Shown: piece by piece, positions 22,180 through 28,637 of the stretch | Position numbering within the stretch: position 1 is the first letter of the stretch | How the letters are laid out: the number at the start of each line of letters is the position of its first letter | DNA from: Methanobrevibacter_A sp964431035 | GTDB lineage: Archaea; Methanobacteriota; Methanobacteria; Methanobacteriales; Methanobacteriaceae | Length of the DNA: 28,637 nt | Assembly: GCA_964431035.1 (NCBI GenBank) | Contig: CAYSIF010000016.1 | Span: 1-28,637 of the forward strand | Direction: 5' to 3' | Notes under the pieces: model-generated | Database searches by the model: none | What the model saw: the letters and a program-made list of their open reading frames with translations, nothing else | Told to the model about the DNA's origin: nothing | Translations under genes and position numbers: made by a program

Positions 22180-23862
22180 ATGGGACTATTTTTTGAAAAT
22201 CCTGCTGAGAAAAGATTAAAAGATTTAACTGGCGGAAATAGATTAAAAAAAGAATTTCTTAACACATTAAAAAGAAATGGTTTAGATGCAAGTGATGGTC
22301 GTGAAATTCAACGAGTCATGAGACGAATAATAAGAGAGCGAAATATAAACCCAAATGCTGTTGAAAAATATCTAAACATTTTAATTGATTTAAGAATTAG
22401 AGAAAAAAATGGTAACTTCATTTGGGATGAAAAAATAACACTAAAAATAACAGAAGACAGTATCAATGGAGTAATCGAACCAGACTTAGGACATATAAGT
22501 TATGTAAGTACCGCAAACACTACAAAAAATGATGCAGAAAGGATTAAAAGAAACAGAGAAGCTGAAAAAAATAGGAAAAACCCTACTGGAAGAATACCAT
22601 ATAAACCTCCATTAAAAATAAGTAAAAAAATAGAAAGAGAAGCACAATTAAAAAGAGAACAAGAAGAAGCAAAGCAAATAAAAATAGAAGCAGAAGAAAG
22701 AGAAAAAGAATTAGAATTAATCGAAATAAGAAAAAATAGACCTAAAGAATCCCAAAATGATGCAGAAAGAATACGAAGAAATAGAGAAGCCGAAAAAATA
22801 AAATTAAACCCCTCAAAAAATAATACCTCCAATATATCTTCAAAAGACGAGTTAAAATTTGAAGAAAAAAATACTAATAAAGAATCTAAAAAAGAAGAAA
22901 CCGAAAACGATGAAATTAAAAGATTAAAACGACTTTATAATCAAAAAATATCCAAAGGATACAATTTAAATTTCAAGTATGCATATGTAATCTATTTAAA
23001 CACAATATATAACAATCCAACAAAAAAATTCAAAGAAGATTATGGAAAAGAATACGGAACCAATTTAGAGCAATTAATCCAACAAGCCAAAAAAGACAAC
23101 TACACCAAAGAAGGAACCATAGCCACAACACTCAAAGGATGTAAAGTAAAAGATTTAAAAGCAATACTTAAAAAATTTGATTTAATAATCTCCGGAAGTA
23201 AAGATGATTTAATCGAAAGAATAACAACCAATATACCTGAAGAAGAAATTAAAATAGATTTCCCCGACGAATCAATAGAAGTTACTGAATCAGGACTAAA
23301 TTTTATAAAAAAACATCCCCACATTATAATCTATGATAAAGACAATAATATAAGAAACATACTAAACCCCGAAACCTTCGATTTAATAATTGAAAATGAA
23401 GAATACACTAAAAATTACGATGAACAAATATTATACAAACTATTAATCAAAAATTCTATAGAAACTGAAAAAGAAGGAATTAAGAATAATGATTATACTG
23501 GTTACAGAATACTCTTATCTTCAATTGCTAGTTTTTATTTAAAAATTGGAAATAAAGATAAACAGTTAGAATATTATTTAAAAACCTTCTTAACTTACAT
23601 CAACAATCCATACAATTTCAACAACAATACACGATCATATAAAAGTATTCTAAATCCTCATTTAATTGATAAAATTAACAAACTTCTAGAAGAATTAAAT
23701 TTAGAATTCAATACTCTTAATGAGAAATTTAAAGAAATATATGAGAATATTTTAATTAAAAAATATGTTAATTATGATGACTCGTTCATTTGTCTCTTAA
23801 GAGCATTTAATAATGAAGATATAGAAATTATAGCTAACGATTTAATTGAAAAAATACAATGA
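22180..23862 (+). CDS. SAP-domain protein with duplicated charged motif
   Basis: I do not recognise this 560-residue protein as a whole. A basic N-terminal domain (1-100) is followed by a Lys/Glu-rich, probably coiled-coil region (about 115-265) containing two copies of a 19-residue motif, N-D-A-E-R-I-x-R-N-R-E-A-E-K (117-135 and 193-211). Residues ~312-348 form a SAP domain (VKDLKAILKKFDLIISGSK, then DDLIERI), a helix-turn-helix-like DNA-binding module. Directly after it, ESGLNFIKKHPHIIIYD resembles the segment that follows SAP in some Firmicutes and phage proteins. The last ~180 residues are helical, possibly TPR-like. It is flanked by short intergenic regions and converges on the flavoprotein gene. 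DNA association is likely; its task is unknown. Confidence 0.8.
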   Translation: MGLFFENPAEKRLKDLTGGNRLKKEFLNTLKRNGLDASDGREIQRVMRRIIRERNINPNAVEKYLNILIDLRIREKNGNFIWDEKITLKITEDSINGVIEPDLGHISYVSTANTTKNDAERIKRNREAEKNRKNPTGRIPYKPPLKISKKIEREAQLKREQEEAKQIKIEAEEREKELELIEIRKNRPKESQNDAERIRRNREAEKIKLNPSKNNTSNISSKDELKFEEKNTNKESKKEETENDEIKRLKRLYNQKISKGYNLNFKYAYVIYLNTIYNNPTKKFKEDYGKEYGTNLEQLIQQAKKDNYTKEGTIATTLKGCKVKDLKAILKKFDLIISGSKDDLIERITTNIPEEEIKIDFPDESIEVTESGLNFIKKHPHIIIYDKDNNIRNILNPETFDLIIENEEYTKNYDEQILYKLLIKNSIETEKEGIKNNDYTGYRILLSSIASFYLKIGNKDKQLEYYLKTFLTYINNPYNFNNNTRSYKSILNPHLIDKINKLLEELNLEFNTLNEKFKEIYENILIKKYVNYDDSFICLLRAFNNEDIEIIANDLIEKIQ

Positions 23863-23886
23863 AATCAACTAAGAATATTTAAAATA

Positions 23887-23910
23887 GGAGAAATAAAACA
23901 AAATTTCTCC
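23887..23910. terminator. Bidirectional stem-loop between convergent genes
   Basis: GGAGAAAT (23887-23894) and ATTTCTCC (23903-23910) form a perfect 8-base stem with an 8-base loop in the 72-base gap between the SAP gene and the flavoprotein gene. A T run (23921-23925) follows on the plus strand. Likely terminator for both directions. Confidence 0.6.
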
Positions 23911-23934
23911 ATAGATACTATTTTTAAAAAGAAT

Positions 23935-24492
23935 TTAACTAACTAATTTTGCACCTATTTCTTTAAATTTATCTAAGATTTCAGGACGTGTTTCTTCTAG
24001 TTCTCCCACATCATGTAATCCACCTACAGATAAACCTTCTATAGTATCGAATCCTGCAAGTTTAAATGTTCTCTCTAATGTGTATTCTAGATAATCTGTA
24101 TAAGTGTCATCTGGGAAACCATGTGTTAAAAATAAGGTTAATTTTGCAGTGAATTCTTTTTCTTCATTCATAAATACGGAATAGAAACGGTCTATTAGTG
24201 TTTTTAGTTGAGATGTCATTTGGCTGAAGTATATTGAACTTCCAATTATTACTGCATCAGCCTCCATTAATTCGTTGAGGATTTCTGATATTTTATCTCC
24301 ATCGAATTTGCAGTTTAATCCTTTCATGCATCTTTCACAACCTATGCAAGGGTTTAGTTCTAAGTCTTGTAGGAAGTATTCTTTAACTATTAAGTTTTCT
24401 TCTTTTTCTTGTGCTCCTTTTATTGCTTCTGTTATTACTCTTCCTGTGTTTCCTTTTTGTCTTGGACTCCCGTTTATTGCTATAAGTTTCAT
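23935..24492 (-). CDS. Iron-sulfur flavoprotein (NADPH-dependent FMN reductase-like)
   Basis: The 185-residue flavodoxin-fold protein has an FMN phosphate loop INGSPRQKGNT (6-16) and the compact cluster motif CIGCERCMKGLNC (Cys49, Cys52, Cys55, Cys61; C-x2-C-x2-C-x5-C), which defines the methanogen iron-sulfur flavoproteins that carry FMN and one 4Fe-4S cluster. GSSIYFSQMTSQLKTLIDR (98-116) is the second FMN contact. These proteins accept electrons from ferredoxin and are linked to oxygen or peroxide reduction in some methanogens. AAGGTAAT precedes the ATG. It lies 69 bases downstream of the EFR1 gene, perhaps in the same transcript. Confidence 0.9.
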   Translation of the reverse strand: MKLIAINGSPRQKGNTGRVITEAIKGAQEKEENLIVKEYFLQDLELNPCIGCERCMKGLNCKFDGDKISEILNELMEADAVIIGSSIYFSQMTSQLKTLIDRFYSVFMNEEKEFTAKLTLFLTHGFPDDTYTDYLEYTLERTFKLAGFDTIEGLSVGGLHDVGELEETRPEILDKFKEIGAKLVS

Positions 24493-24561
24493 GTATATTA
24501 CCTTCTTTTATTGTATATTTTTTTTATTTGAGGTACCTACTAATATTTTTCTATAAAATTT

Positions 24562-25314
24562 TTATTGTTGGTTGCTTTTTATTATTTCTGAGAGTTTAAC
24601 ATTTGGATTTCTGAATCTACTGTCATCTTTTTGTTTACTTGTATATATGATATTTTTTGGACAGTTTTGCACACAAGCTAAGCATAATATGCAGTTTTTA
24701 CCTATGTTTGGTCCTTGTTGGACTGTTATATTATTTTGTGGACATACTTTAGAACAGGTTTCACAGTCGTTGCATCCATCTTTAACTTTTATTTTTATCC
24801 ATTTAGATACTACCGGTCTGAATATTTTATCCATAAGGTTTGTTGTGATTGTATCTTTAGTAGTGATGTTTATTTTTGATTCTTTATGGTTTTCTATATC
24901 TTGTTTTATAGAGTCTATTTTTTTTTCTATTTCTTCTGTGTCTTTTATTTTTATTTCTTCGTCCATGCTGAACATTGGTGTGAAGTTATCTACCATTTTA
25001 ACATCATTGGTGTAGTTTATTTTTTGGCCTTTTTTCTTGAAGATTTTTTCAAAGTCATTAAAGGCTCCTGCATAACTGGAACCATAAGATATTATGCAGA
25101 ATATGTATTCTGCATTTAGTGTTGCTTTTTTTAGGTATTCTCTAACTATTATTGGTACACTACCATAATATACTGGTACAATTATTCCTATTGTATCGTC
25201 TGTTATTTCATAGGTTTTGTTTTTTATTAGTTGTGGTATGCTTAGTAGTTCCCCACCTATTTTTTTACTTATGTGTAGGTTGTTTCCTGTGCTTGTGAAG
25301 TATAATATTTTCAT
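24562..25314 (-). CDS. EFR1 family ferredoxin: flavodoxin-like domain plus two 4Fe-4S clusters
   Basis: The 250-residue protein joins an N-terminal flavodoxin-like domain (1-~150; FTSTGNN at 6-12 is the FMN loop) to a C-terminal bacterial-type ferredoxin. The cluster ligands are Cys181, 184, 187, 191 and Cys208, 211, 214, 218, two complete C-x2-C-x2-C-x3-C-P motifs. It is expected to carry low-potential electrons in the cytoplasm; the partner is not known. AAGGAAC before the ATG supports the start. It begins 13 bases after the RecJ-like gene and precedes the iron-sulfur flavoprotein, giving a pair of flavin/Fe-S carriers. Confidence 0.9.
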   Translation of the reverse strand: MKILYFTSTGNNLHISKKIGGELLSIPQLIKNKTYEITDDTIGIIVPVYYGSVPIIVREYLKKATLNAEYIFCIISYGSSYAGAFNDFEKIFKKKGQKINYTNDVKMVDNFTPMFSMDEEIKIKDTEEIEKKIDSIKQDIENHKESKINITTKDTITTNLMDKIFRPVVSKWIKIKVKDGCNDCETCSKVCPQNNITVQQGPNIGKNCILCLACVQNCPKNIIYTSKQKDDSRFRNPNVKLSEIIKSNQQ

Positions 25315-25327
25315 TATTTTAGTTCCT

Positions 25328-27547
25328 TTATTTGTGCATTAGTTTTACTTGGTTTATGAATTCGCCTAGTACTTCGTTGCTTAGTCCTTCAACGTATTTT
25401 AGGCTTCCTGCGCATTCGTGTCCTCCACCATCTAGTCCTGCTTGTGGTACTTTTTCTGCGATTATTGGTATGATGTCGTTTACACTGAAGCCGTATTGTT
25501 GGTTTACTGCGTCTGTTGCTCTTATTACTCCAAAGTCTGGTCCGTGTGATAGTGTTAGTATTGGTTTGTCTTCTCCTATTTTTTGCACTATGTTGTCATG
25601 TACAAATCCACAGGTTTTTCCTGGTGCAGGGAATGTGAATTTGTGTGCGTATTTTTCTACATCTAGTATGTTGAAGTATATTCCATTGTCTAGTTGTTCG
25701 CTTTTGACGTTTGGTATTGCTGCTTTTAGTTGTGTGTCTACTCGTTTTTTGTATTCTTTGTATAGTGCATCTATCATTTTTGGGTGTTTGTCTATGTTGT
25801 CTACTCCTAGTATTGTGTCCATTATTCCTCTTCCGTTCATGAATTTGAGGTAGTATGATTCGAAGTCTATGCATTCTGCTATTTGTTTTAGTCTTTCTGG
25901 TGTGTATCCTTTGGTTTCTGCTAGTTTTATGTATTGGTCTGCTTCTGAGGATTCTGAGTGGTCTCCTATTGCTGCTATTCCAGGTAGGTGTTTTATTAGG
26001 TCTGTGCATTCTGGGTTTATCATATGTGCTACTTCTGTTGCTAGTGCTCCTGCTGTTATTTGTGAGTCTCCTCCTACGAGGTATGGGTTTACGTGTGTGT
26101 CTACGTATTCGTCGATTATTACTTTTCCATCTATGACTTCGCCTGGTGAGTGGTGGTCTATTACTACTACTTCTATGTCGTAGATTTTTGCTTGCATTAG
26201 TGCTACTAGGTCTTCTTCTGTTGATCCGTTGTCTAGTAGTACGATTAGTGGTAGTTTTTGTCCGTGACGTTCTAGGTCTTCTAATGCGAAGCTTAGGTCT
26301 TTTACTACATCTTCTAGTTCGTAGAATGGTGCTTTACTTGGTGAGCGTTTGAAGTAGTGGTATTCTGCGTCGTTGTCTGGGTTGGTTTCTTTTAGTAGTG
26401 GTACTACTGCTTTTTCCATTGCTACTCCGGAGCATATTCCGTCTGCGTCGTTGTGGTGTCTTAGTAGTACTGTTCTTCCATCGAGTATTGCTCTTCTTAT
26501 GGTTTTTGCAGCTTCCATCATTTTTGGTTTTAGTTTTTCTAGTATTGGACTTTCAACTAGGAAGTCTACTTCTTCTGGCATTGCTCGTTCGTCTAGTGCT
26601 TTGTCTATGAGTTTTTCTAGTTTTTTACTGGTTTCTGAGTCTAGTTTTTTTATGCTTTCTGATTCTATTTGTATTTGTCCACTGTGTGTGTTTACTTCTC
26701 CGAGTATTTCTACTGTGTCGTCGATTTCTATTTCTGGGTATGCTCTTACTCCTGCTTCGTCGAATGCTGCTACCCATGTTATTGCGGTTTCGTCTGTTAC
26801 TGTGAATATTGTTGGTCCGCTTGTTTGTTGTATTTGTATGACTTGTGCGTTTAAGCGTACCATTCGTTTTAAGTCTTTGTCATCTAGGTCTCCTATTTTT
26901 GTTCTTGGTATTTCTTTTTTGAGTGTTTTTATTTCATAATTTTTTGGGTAAGCTGGGGCCATGTCTACTTCGCGTTTGTGTTTTTTGATGTCTATGATTC
27001 TGACTATTATGCTGTCTCCTACTTTTTCTTTTGGTTTTCCTGTACGCATTAATCCCCATACTTGGTTATTTAGACTTACGAATAGGCCGTATTTTTCTAC
27101 ACGTGTGACTTTTCCTTTGTAGATGTTTCCTAATTCTAAATCGTTCATTTCGCATAGCGGGTCAAGAGTCCATACTATGTCTTTTGATTTAGCTTTCATC
27201 TTTTTTTCTTCCTCTTTTTGTTTTCTTTCTTCTATGCAGTCTTTACATTCATCGAATTTTTCGTTGATTCTTTTTCCACAGGTTTTGCAGACGTTGATTT
27301 CTCCGGTACCTTTACAGTTTTGACATTCTTCATATATTTTTATTGTTCCTTTTCCGTTACATTTTTTACATGGTACTTCTTCTGTTGCTTCTAAATCAAA
27401 GTGTGCTCTTGCGTTTTTGTTTACTCCTTTGAAGTGGTTTCCTACTTCTAGTGTGTCTGCATATCCTGTACCGTCACATTCTGGGCAGGTTTTTATATCT
27501 ACTTGGATTTGGCCTTTACCTTTACATTTTGTGCATGTTTTCTTCAT
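25328..27547 (-). CDS. Archaea-specific RecJ-like DHH exonuclease with DnaJ-type zinc fingers (COG1107)
   Basis: A 739-residue multidomain protein. The N-terminus has four CxxCxGxG zinc-binding repeats (5-12, 21-28, 60-67, 75-82), as in the DnaJ cysteine-rich domain, plus CxxC pairs at 87-90 and 101-104. Then come a charged linker, an S1/OB domain (about 138-200), a second OB-like domain (about 225-300), and a DHH phosphoesterase core with HHNDADG (364-370), DNGST (439-443) and DHH (464-466). The DHHA1 domain closes it with GGGHECAGS (707-715). All RecJ-type metal ligands appear present, so single-strand nuclease or phosphoesterase activity is likely; DNA versus RNA substrate is not established. 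Codons mostly end in C. First gene of the run with EFR1 and the flavoprotein. Confidence 0.93.
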   Translation of the reverse strand: MKKTCTKCKGKGQIQVDIKTCPECDGTGYADTLEVGNHFKGVNKNARAHFDLEATEEVPCKKCNGKGTIKIYEECQNCKGTGEINVCKTCGKRINEKFDECKDCIEERKQKEEEKKMKAKSKDIVWTLDPLCEMNDLELGNIYKGKVTRVEKYGLFVSLNNQVWGLMRTGKPKEKVGDSIIVRIIDIKKHKREVDMAPAYPKNYEIKTLKKEIPRTKIGDLDDKDLKRMVRLNAQVIQIQQTSGPTIFTVTDETAITWVAAFDEAGVRAYPEIEIDDTVEILGEVNTHSGQIQIESESIKKLDSETSKKLEKLIDKALDERAMPEEVDFLVESPILEKLKPKMMEAAKTIRRAILDGRTVLLRHHNDADGICSGVAMEKAVVPLLKETNPDNDAEYHYFKRSPSKAPFYELEDVVKDLSFALEDLERHGQKLPLIVLLDNGSTEEDLVALMQAKIYDIEVVVIDHHSPGEVIDGKVIIDEYVDTHVNPYLVGGDSQITAGALATEVAHMINPECTDLIKHLPGIAAIGDHSESSEADQYIKLAETKGYTPERLKQIAECIDFESYYLKFMNGRGIMDTILGVDNIDKHPKMIDALYKEYKKRVDTQLKAAIPNVKSEQLDNGIYFNILDVEKYAHKFTFPAPGKTCGFVHDNIVQKIGEDKPILTLSHGPDFGVIRATDAVNQQYGFSVNDIIPIIAEKVPQAGLDGGGHECAGSLKYVEGLSNEVLGEFINQVKLMHK

Positions 27548-27792
27548 AATATTTATTCAACATCCAATTAAATTTTTTTTTATACGAATTTTTATATCAC
27601 TTTATAGTTATGTTTCTTGTTTATAAAAAAAGTTTTTATATAATATATTACTTAACTCGGTTAAATTTACTTAATTGGTATCTAAATAGATTAGAAATTA
27701 CTTAAAAATAAAAATAGGATATTATATATAATATAAAAATCATAAAATAAGACATTATAATATATTATAATAAAATTATATGGTGATTAAAT
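27548..27792. other. Intergenic region between divergent RecJ-like and DUF4013 genes
   Basis: This AT-rich 245-base gap has no coding frame of note. For the minus strand, GATATAAAAATT at about 27584-27595 is a plausible TATA box. For the plus strand there are two candidates: TTTATATAA at 27635-27643 and the AT alternation at 27722-27737. The second would give DUF4013 a leader of about 36 bases. Confidence 0.45.
27722..27737 (+). promoter_or_regulatory. Probable TATA box for the DUF4013 gene
   Basis: TTATATATAATATAAA lies about 60 bases before the ATG, and the leader would include GGTGAT at 27782-27787, a strong ribosome-binding sequence five bases before the start codon. Confidence 0.4.
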
Positions 27793-28503
27793 ATGAATAT
27801 AGGAGAAATAATAAGTGATGCACTAACATACCCATTTAATAACGTAATGGCACTTGTTATATATGTTGTACTTGGTATCATTTTAGGCTTAGTTGCTGGT
27901 GCTACTGGATTAGGTGCAATATTTACAGGTGCATGGAATTTAGGTGCAGGTGCTGCAGTTGCAGTTGTTGGAGCAATAATTTGTATTATTATTGCATTGT
28001 TGATTGAAGGATATGTATTAGATGTTACCCGATATGGTATAGAAAGAAGAGGAGATGCACCAGATATTGAATTTGGTAGACAAGTTGCTAACGGTTTTAA
28101 ATTAGCAATTGTTAATATTGTTTACTTTATAATACCAATTATAATACTAGCAATTTTAGGAGTAATTTTTAGAAGTTGGATTACTACTATTATAGGTATT
28201 ATTTTATTTATTATATTTGGAGTTGCAGAATATATGGGTGAATGTAGATTAGCTAATACTGATGATTTAGGTTATGCATTGAGTGTTGGTTCTGCAATAA
28301 ACGATGCTGCACGTATTGGACTTCTAAAAATCCTTTTAGTTGTAATTATTATTTCCATTATTGAAGGAATTATACAAGTTATTACAACTGCTTTACTTGG
28401 ATTTAATCCATATCTTGGAGGATTTATTGGAGGTATCTTATCTGTATACTTCTTATTCTTCGCAGCAAGAGCAACTGGTTTATTATATTCTGAAATAGCT
28501 TAA
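27793..28503 (+). CDS. DUF4013 family multi-spanning membrane protein
   Basis: The 236-residue protein matches DUF4013, a family expanded in Methanobacteriales. It opens with MNIGEIISDALTYPFNN, then has Gly/Ala/Ile-rich hydrophobic segments at about 18-40, 52-75, 105-150 (two helices), 178-203 and 208-232, five or six helices in all. The soluble loop DVTRYGIERRGDAPDIEFG (77-95) is the most conserved-looking part. No catalytic motif is seen and the function is unknown; a membrane-organising role is only a guess. GGTGAT fixes the ATG. The gene is complete in the window and its stop codon is embedded in the left arm of a terminator-like hairpin. Confidence 0.88.
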   Translation: MNIGEIISDALTYPFNNVMALVIYVVLGIILGLVAGATGLGAIFTGAWNLGAGAAVAVVGAIICIIIALLIEGYVLDVTRYGIERRGDAPDIEFGRQVANGFKLAIVNIVYFIIPIIILAILGVIFRSWITTIIGIILFIIFGVAEYMGECRLANTDDLGYALSVGSAINDAARIGLLKILLVVIIISIIEGIIQVITTALLGFNPYLGGFIGGILSVYFLFFAARATGLLYSEIA

Positions 28504-28548
28504 ATTATAATATTTTTTTAAGCTATTCTTTTTTTATTTTTTTAAACT
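28494..28548 (+). terminator. Stem-loop terminator overlapping the DUF4013 stop codon
   Basis: AATAGCTTAAA (28494-28504) and TTTAAGCTATT (28517-28527) form a perfect 11-base stem with a 12-base loop; the TAA stop lies in the left arm. Two T tracts follow (28529-28535 and 28537-28543). The remaining bases to 28637 hold nothing recognisable. Confidence 0.7.
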
Positions 28549-28637
28549 AAGTAATTTTAATTTGTTTTAATTGTTTTATCTTGTTTTGAGGAAGGGTCAT
28601 GATTTTGATATAATTTTTTTTTGACCAATCTAAATAT

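Noticed and set aside
22500..22832. Minus-strand hydrophobic frame opposite the SAP gene
   Set aside because: Phe/Ser/Leu-rich composition is the expected antisense of Lys/Glu-rich coding sequence, with no start signals.

Overview
The window is very AT-rich and reads as a chromosomal segment of a methanogenic archaeon of the order Methanobacteriales, most likely Methanosphaera. The evidence is the archaeal gene set (ribosomal protein S8e, archaeal-type phosphopantetheine adenylyltransferase, COG1107 RecJ-like protein, DUF2070, DUF2121, DUF4013), a family B DNA polymerase split so that its C-terminal part is a separate gene (known from Methanothermobacter MTH1208/MTH208), an ExoIII of the Mth212 type, and the low G+C. 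Twenty-seven protein genes are called. No rRNA, tRNA, insertion sequence or CRISPR array was seen. The genus is inferred, not proven.

Layout. 1-4.8 kb: fumarase beta subunit (-), diverging from DUF2070, an anchored protein with a degenerate PLD-like domain, and a UPF0173 metallo-hydrolase (+). 4.8-6.9 kb: an accessory-looking patch with an AAA/DUF4143 ATPase preceded by three 39-bp-spaced direct repeats, a small orphan gene, and a long inverted repeat. 6.9-12.1 kb: NFACT/RqcH homologue, a small three-helix membrane protein, the run hypE-RDD-coaD, and ribosomal S8e. 12.4-13.9 kb: PolB C-terminal subunit plus a HAD hydrolase. 13.9-18.4 kb: a minus-strand run hemB - citG-like - pheS - xth. 18.5-21.4 kb: aroC, then DUF2121 - MBL hydrolase. 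21.6-23.9 kb: 2Fe-superoxide reductase and an orphan SAP-domain protein. 23.9-27.5 kb: COG1107 - EFR1 ferredoxin - iron-sulfur flavoprotein. 27.8 kb to the end: DUF4013 membrane protein.

Most of the window is core information processing and biosynthesis: replication and repair (PolB2, Xth, RecJ-like), translation and its quality control (PheS, S8e, NFACT), tetrapyrroles (HemB), aromatic amino acids (AroC), CoA (CoaD), hydrogenase maturation (HypE), oxygen defence (superoxide reductase) and flavin/Fe-S electron carriers. Convergent genes are packed tightly (8 to 140 bases), often with oligo-T tracts or inverted repeats between them.

The least explained and most interesting items are the triple direct repeat before the ATPase gene; DUF2121, whose N-terminus lines up with a proteasome beta subunit and places Ser2 at the nucleophile position; the SAP protein with duplicated motifs; the membrane-anchored degenerate PLD-like protein; a roughly 75-residue N-terminal extension on PheS; and a consensus-like PIP box ending PolB2. 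All family assignments come from reading motifs, without database searches.
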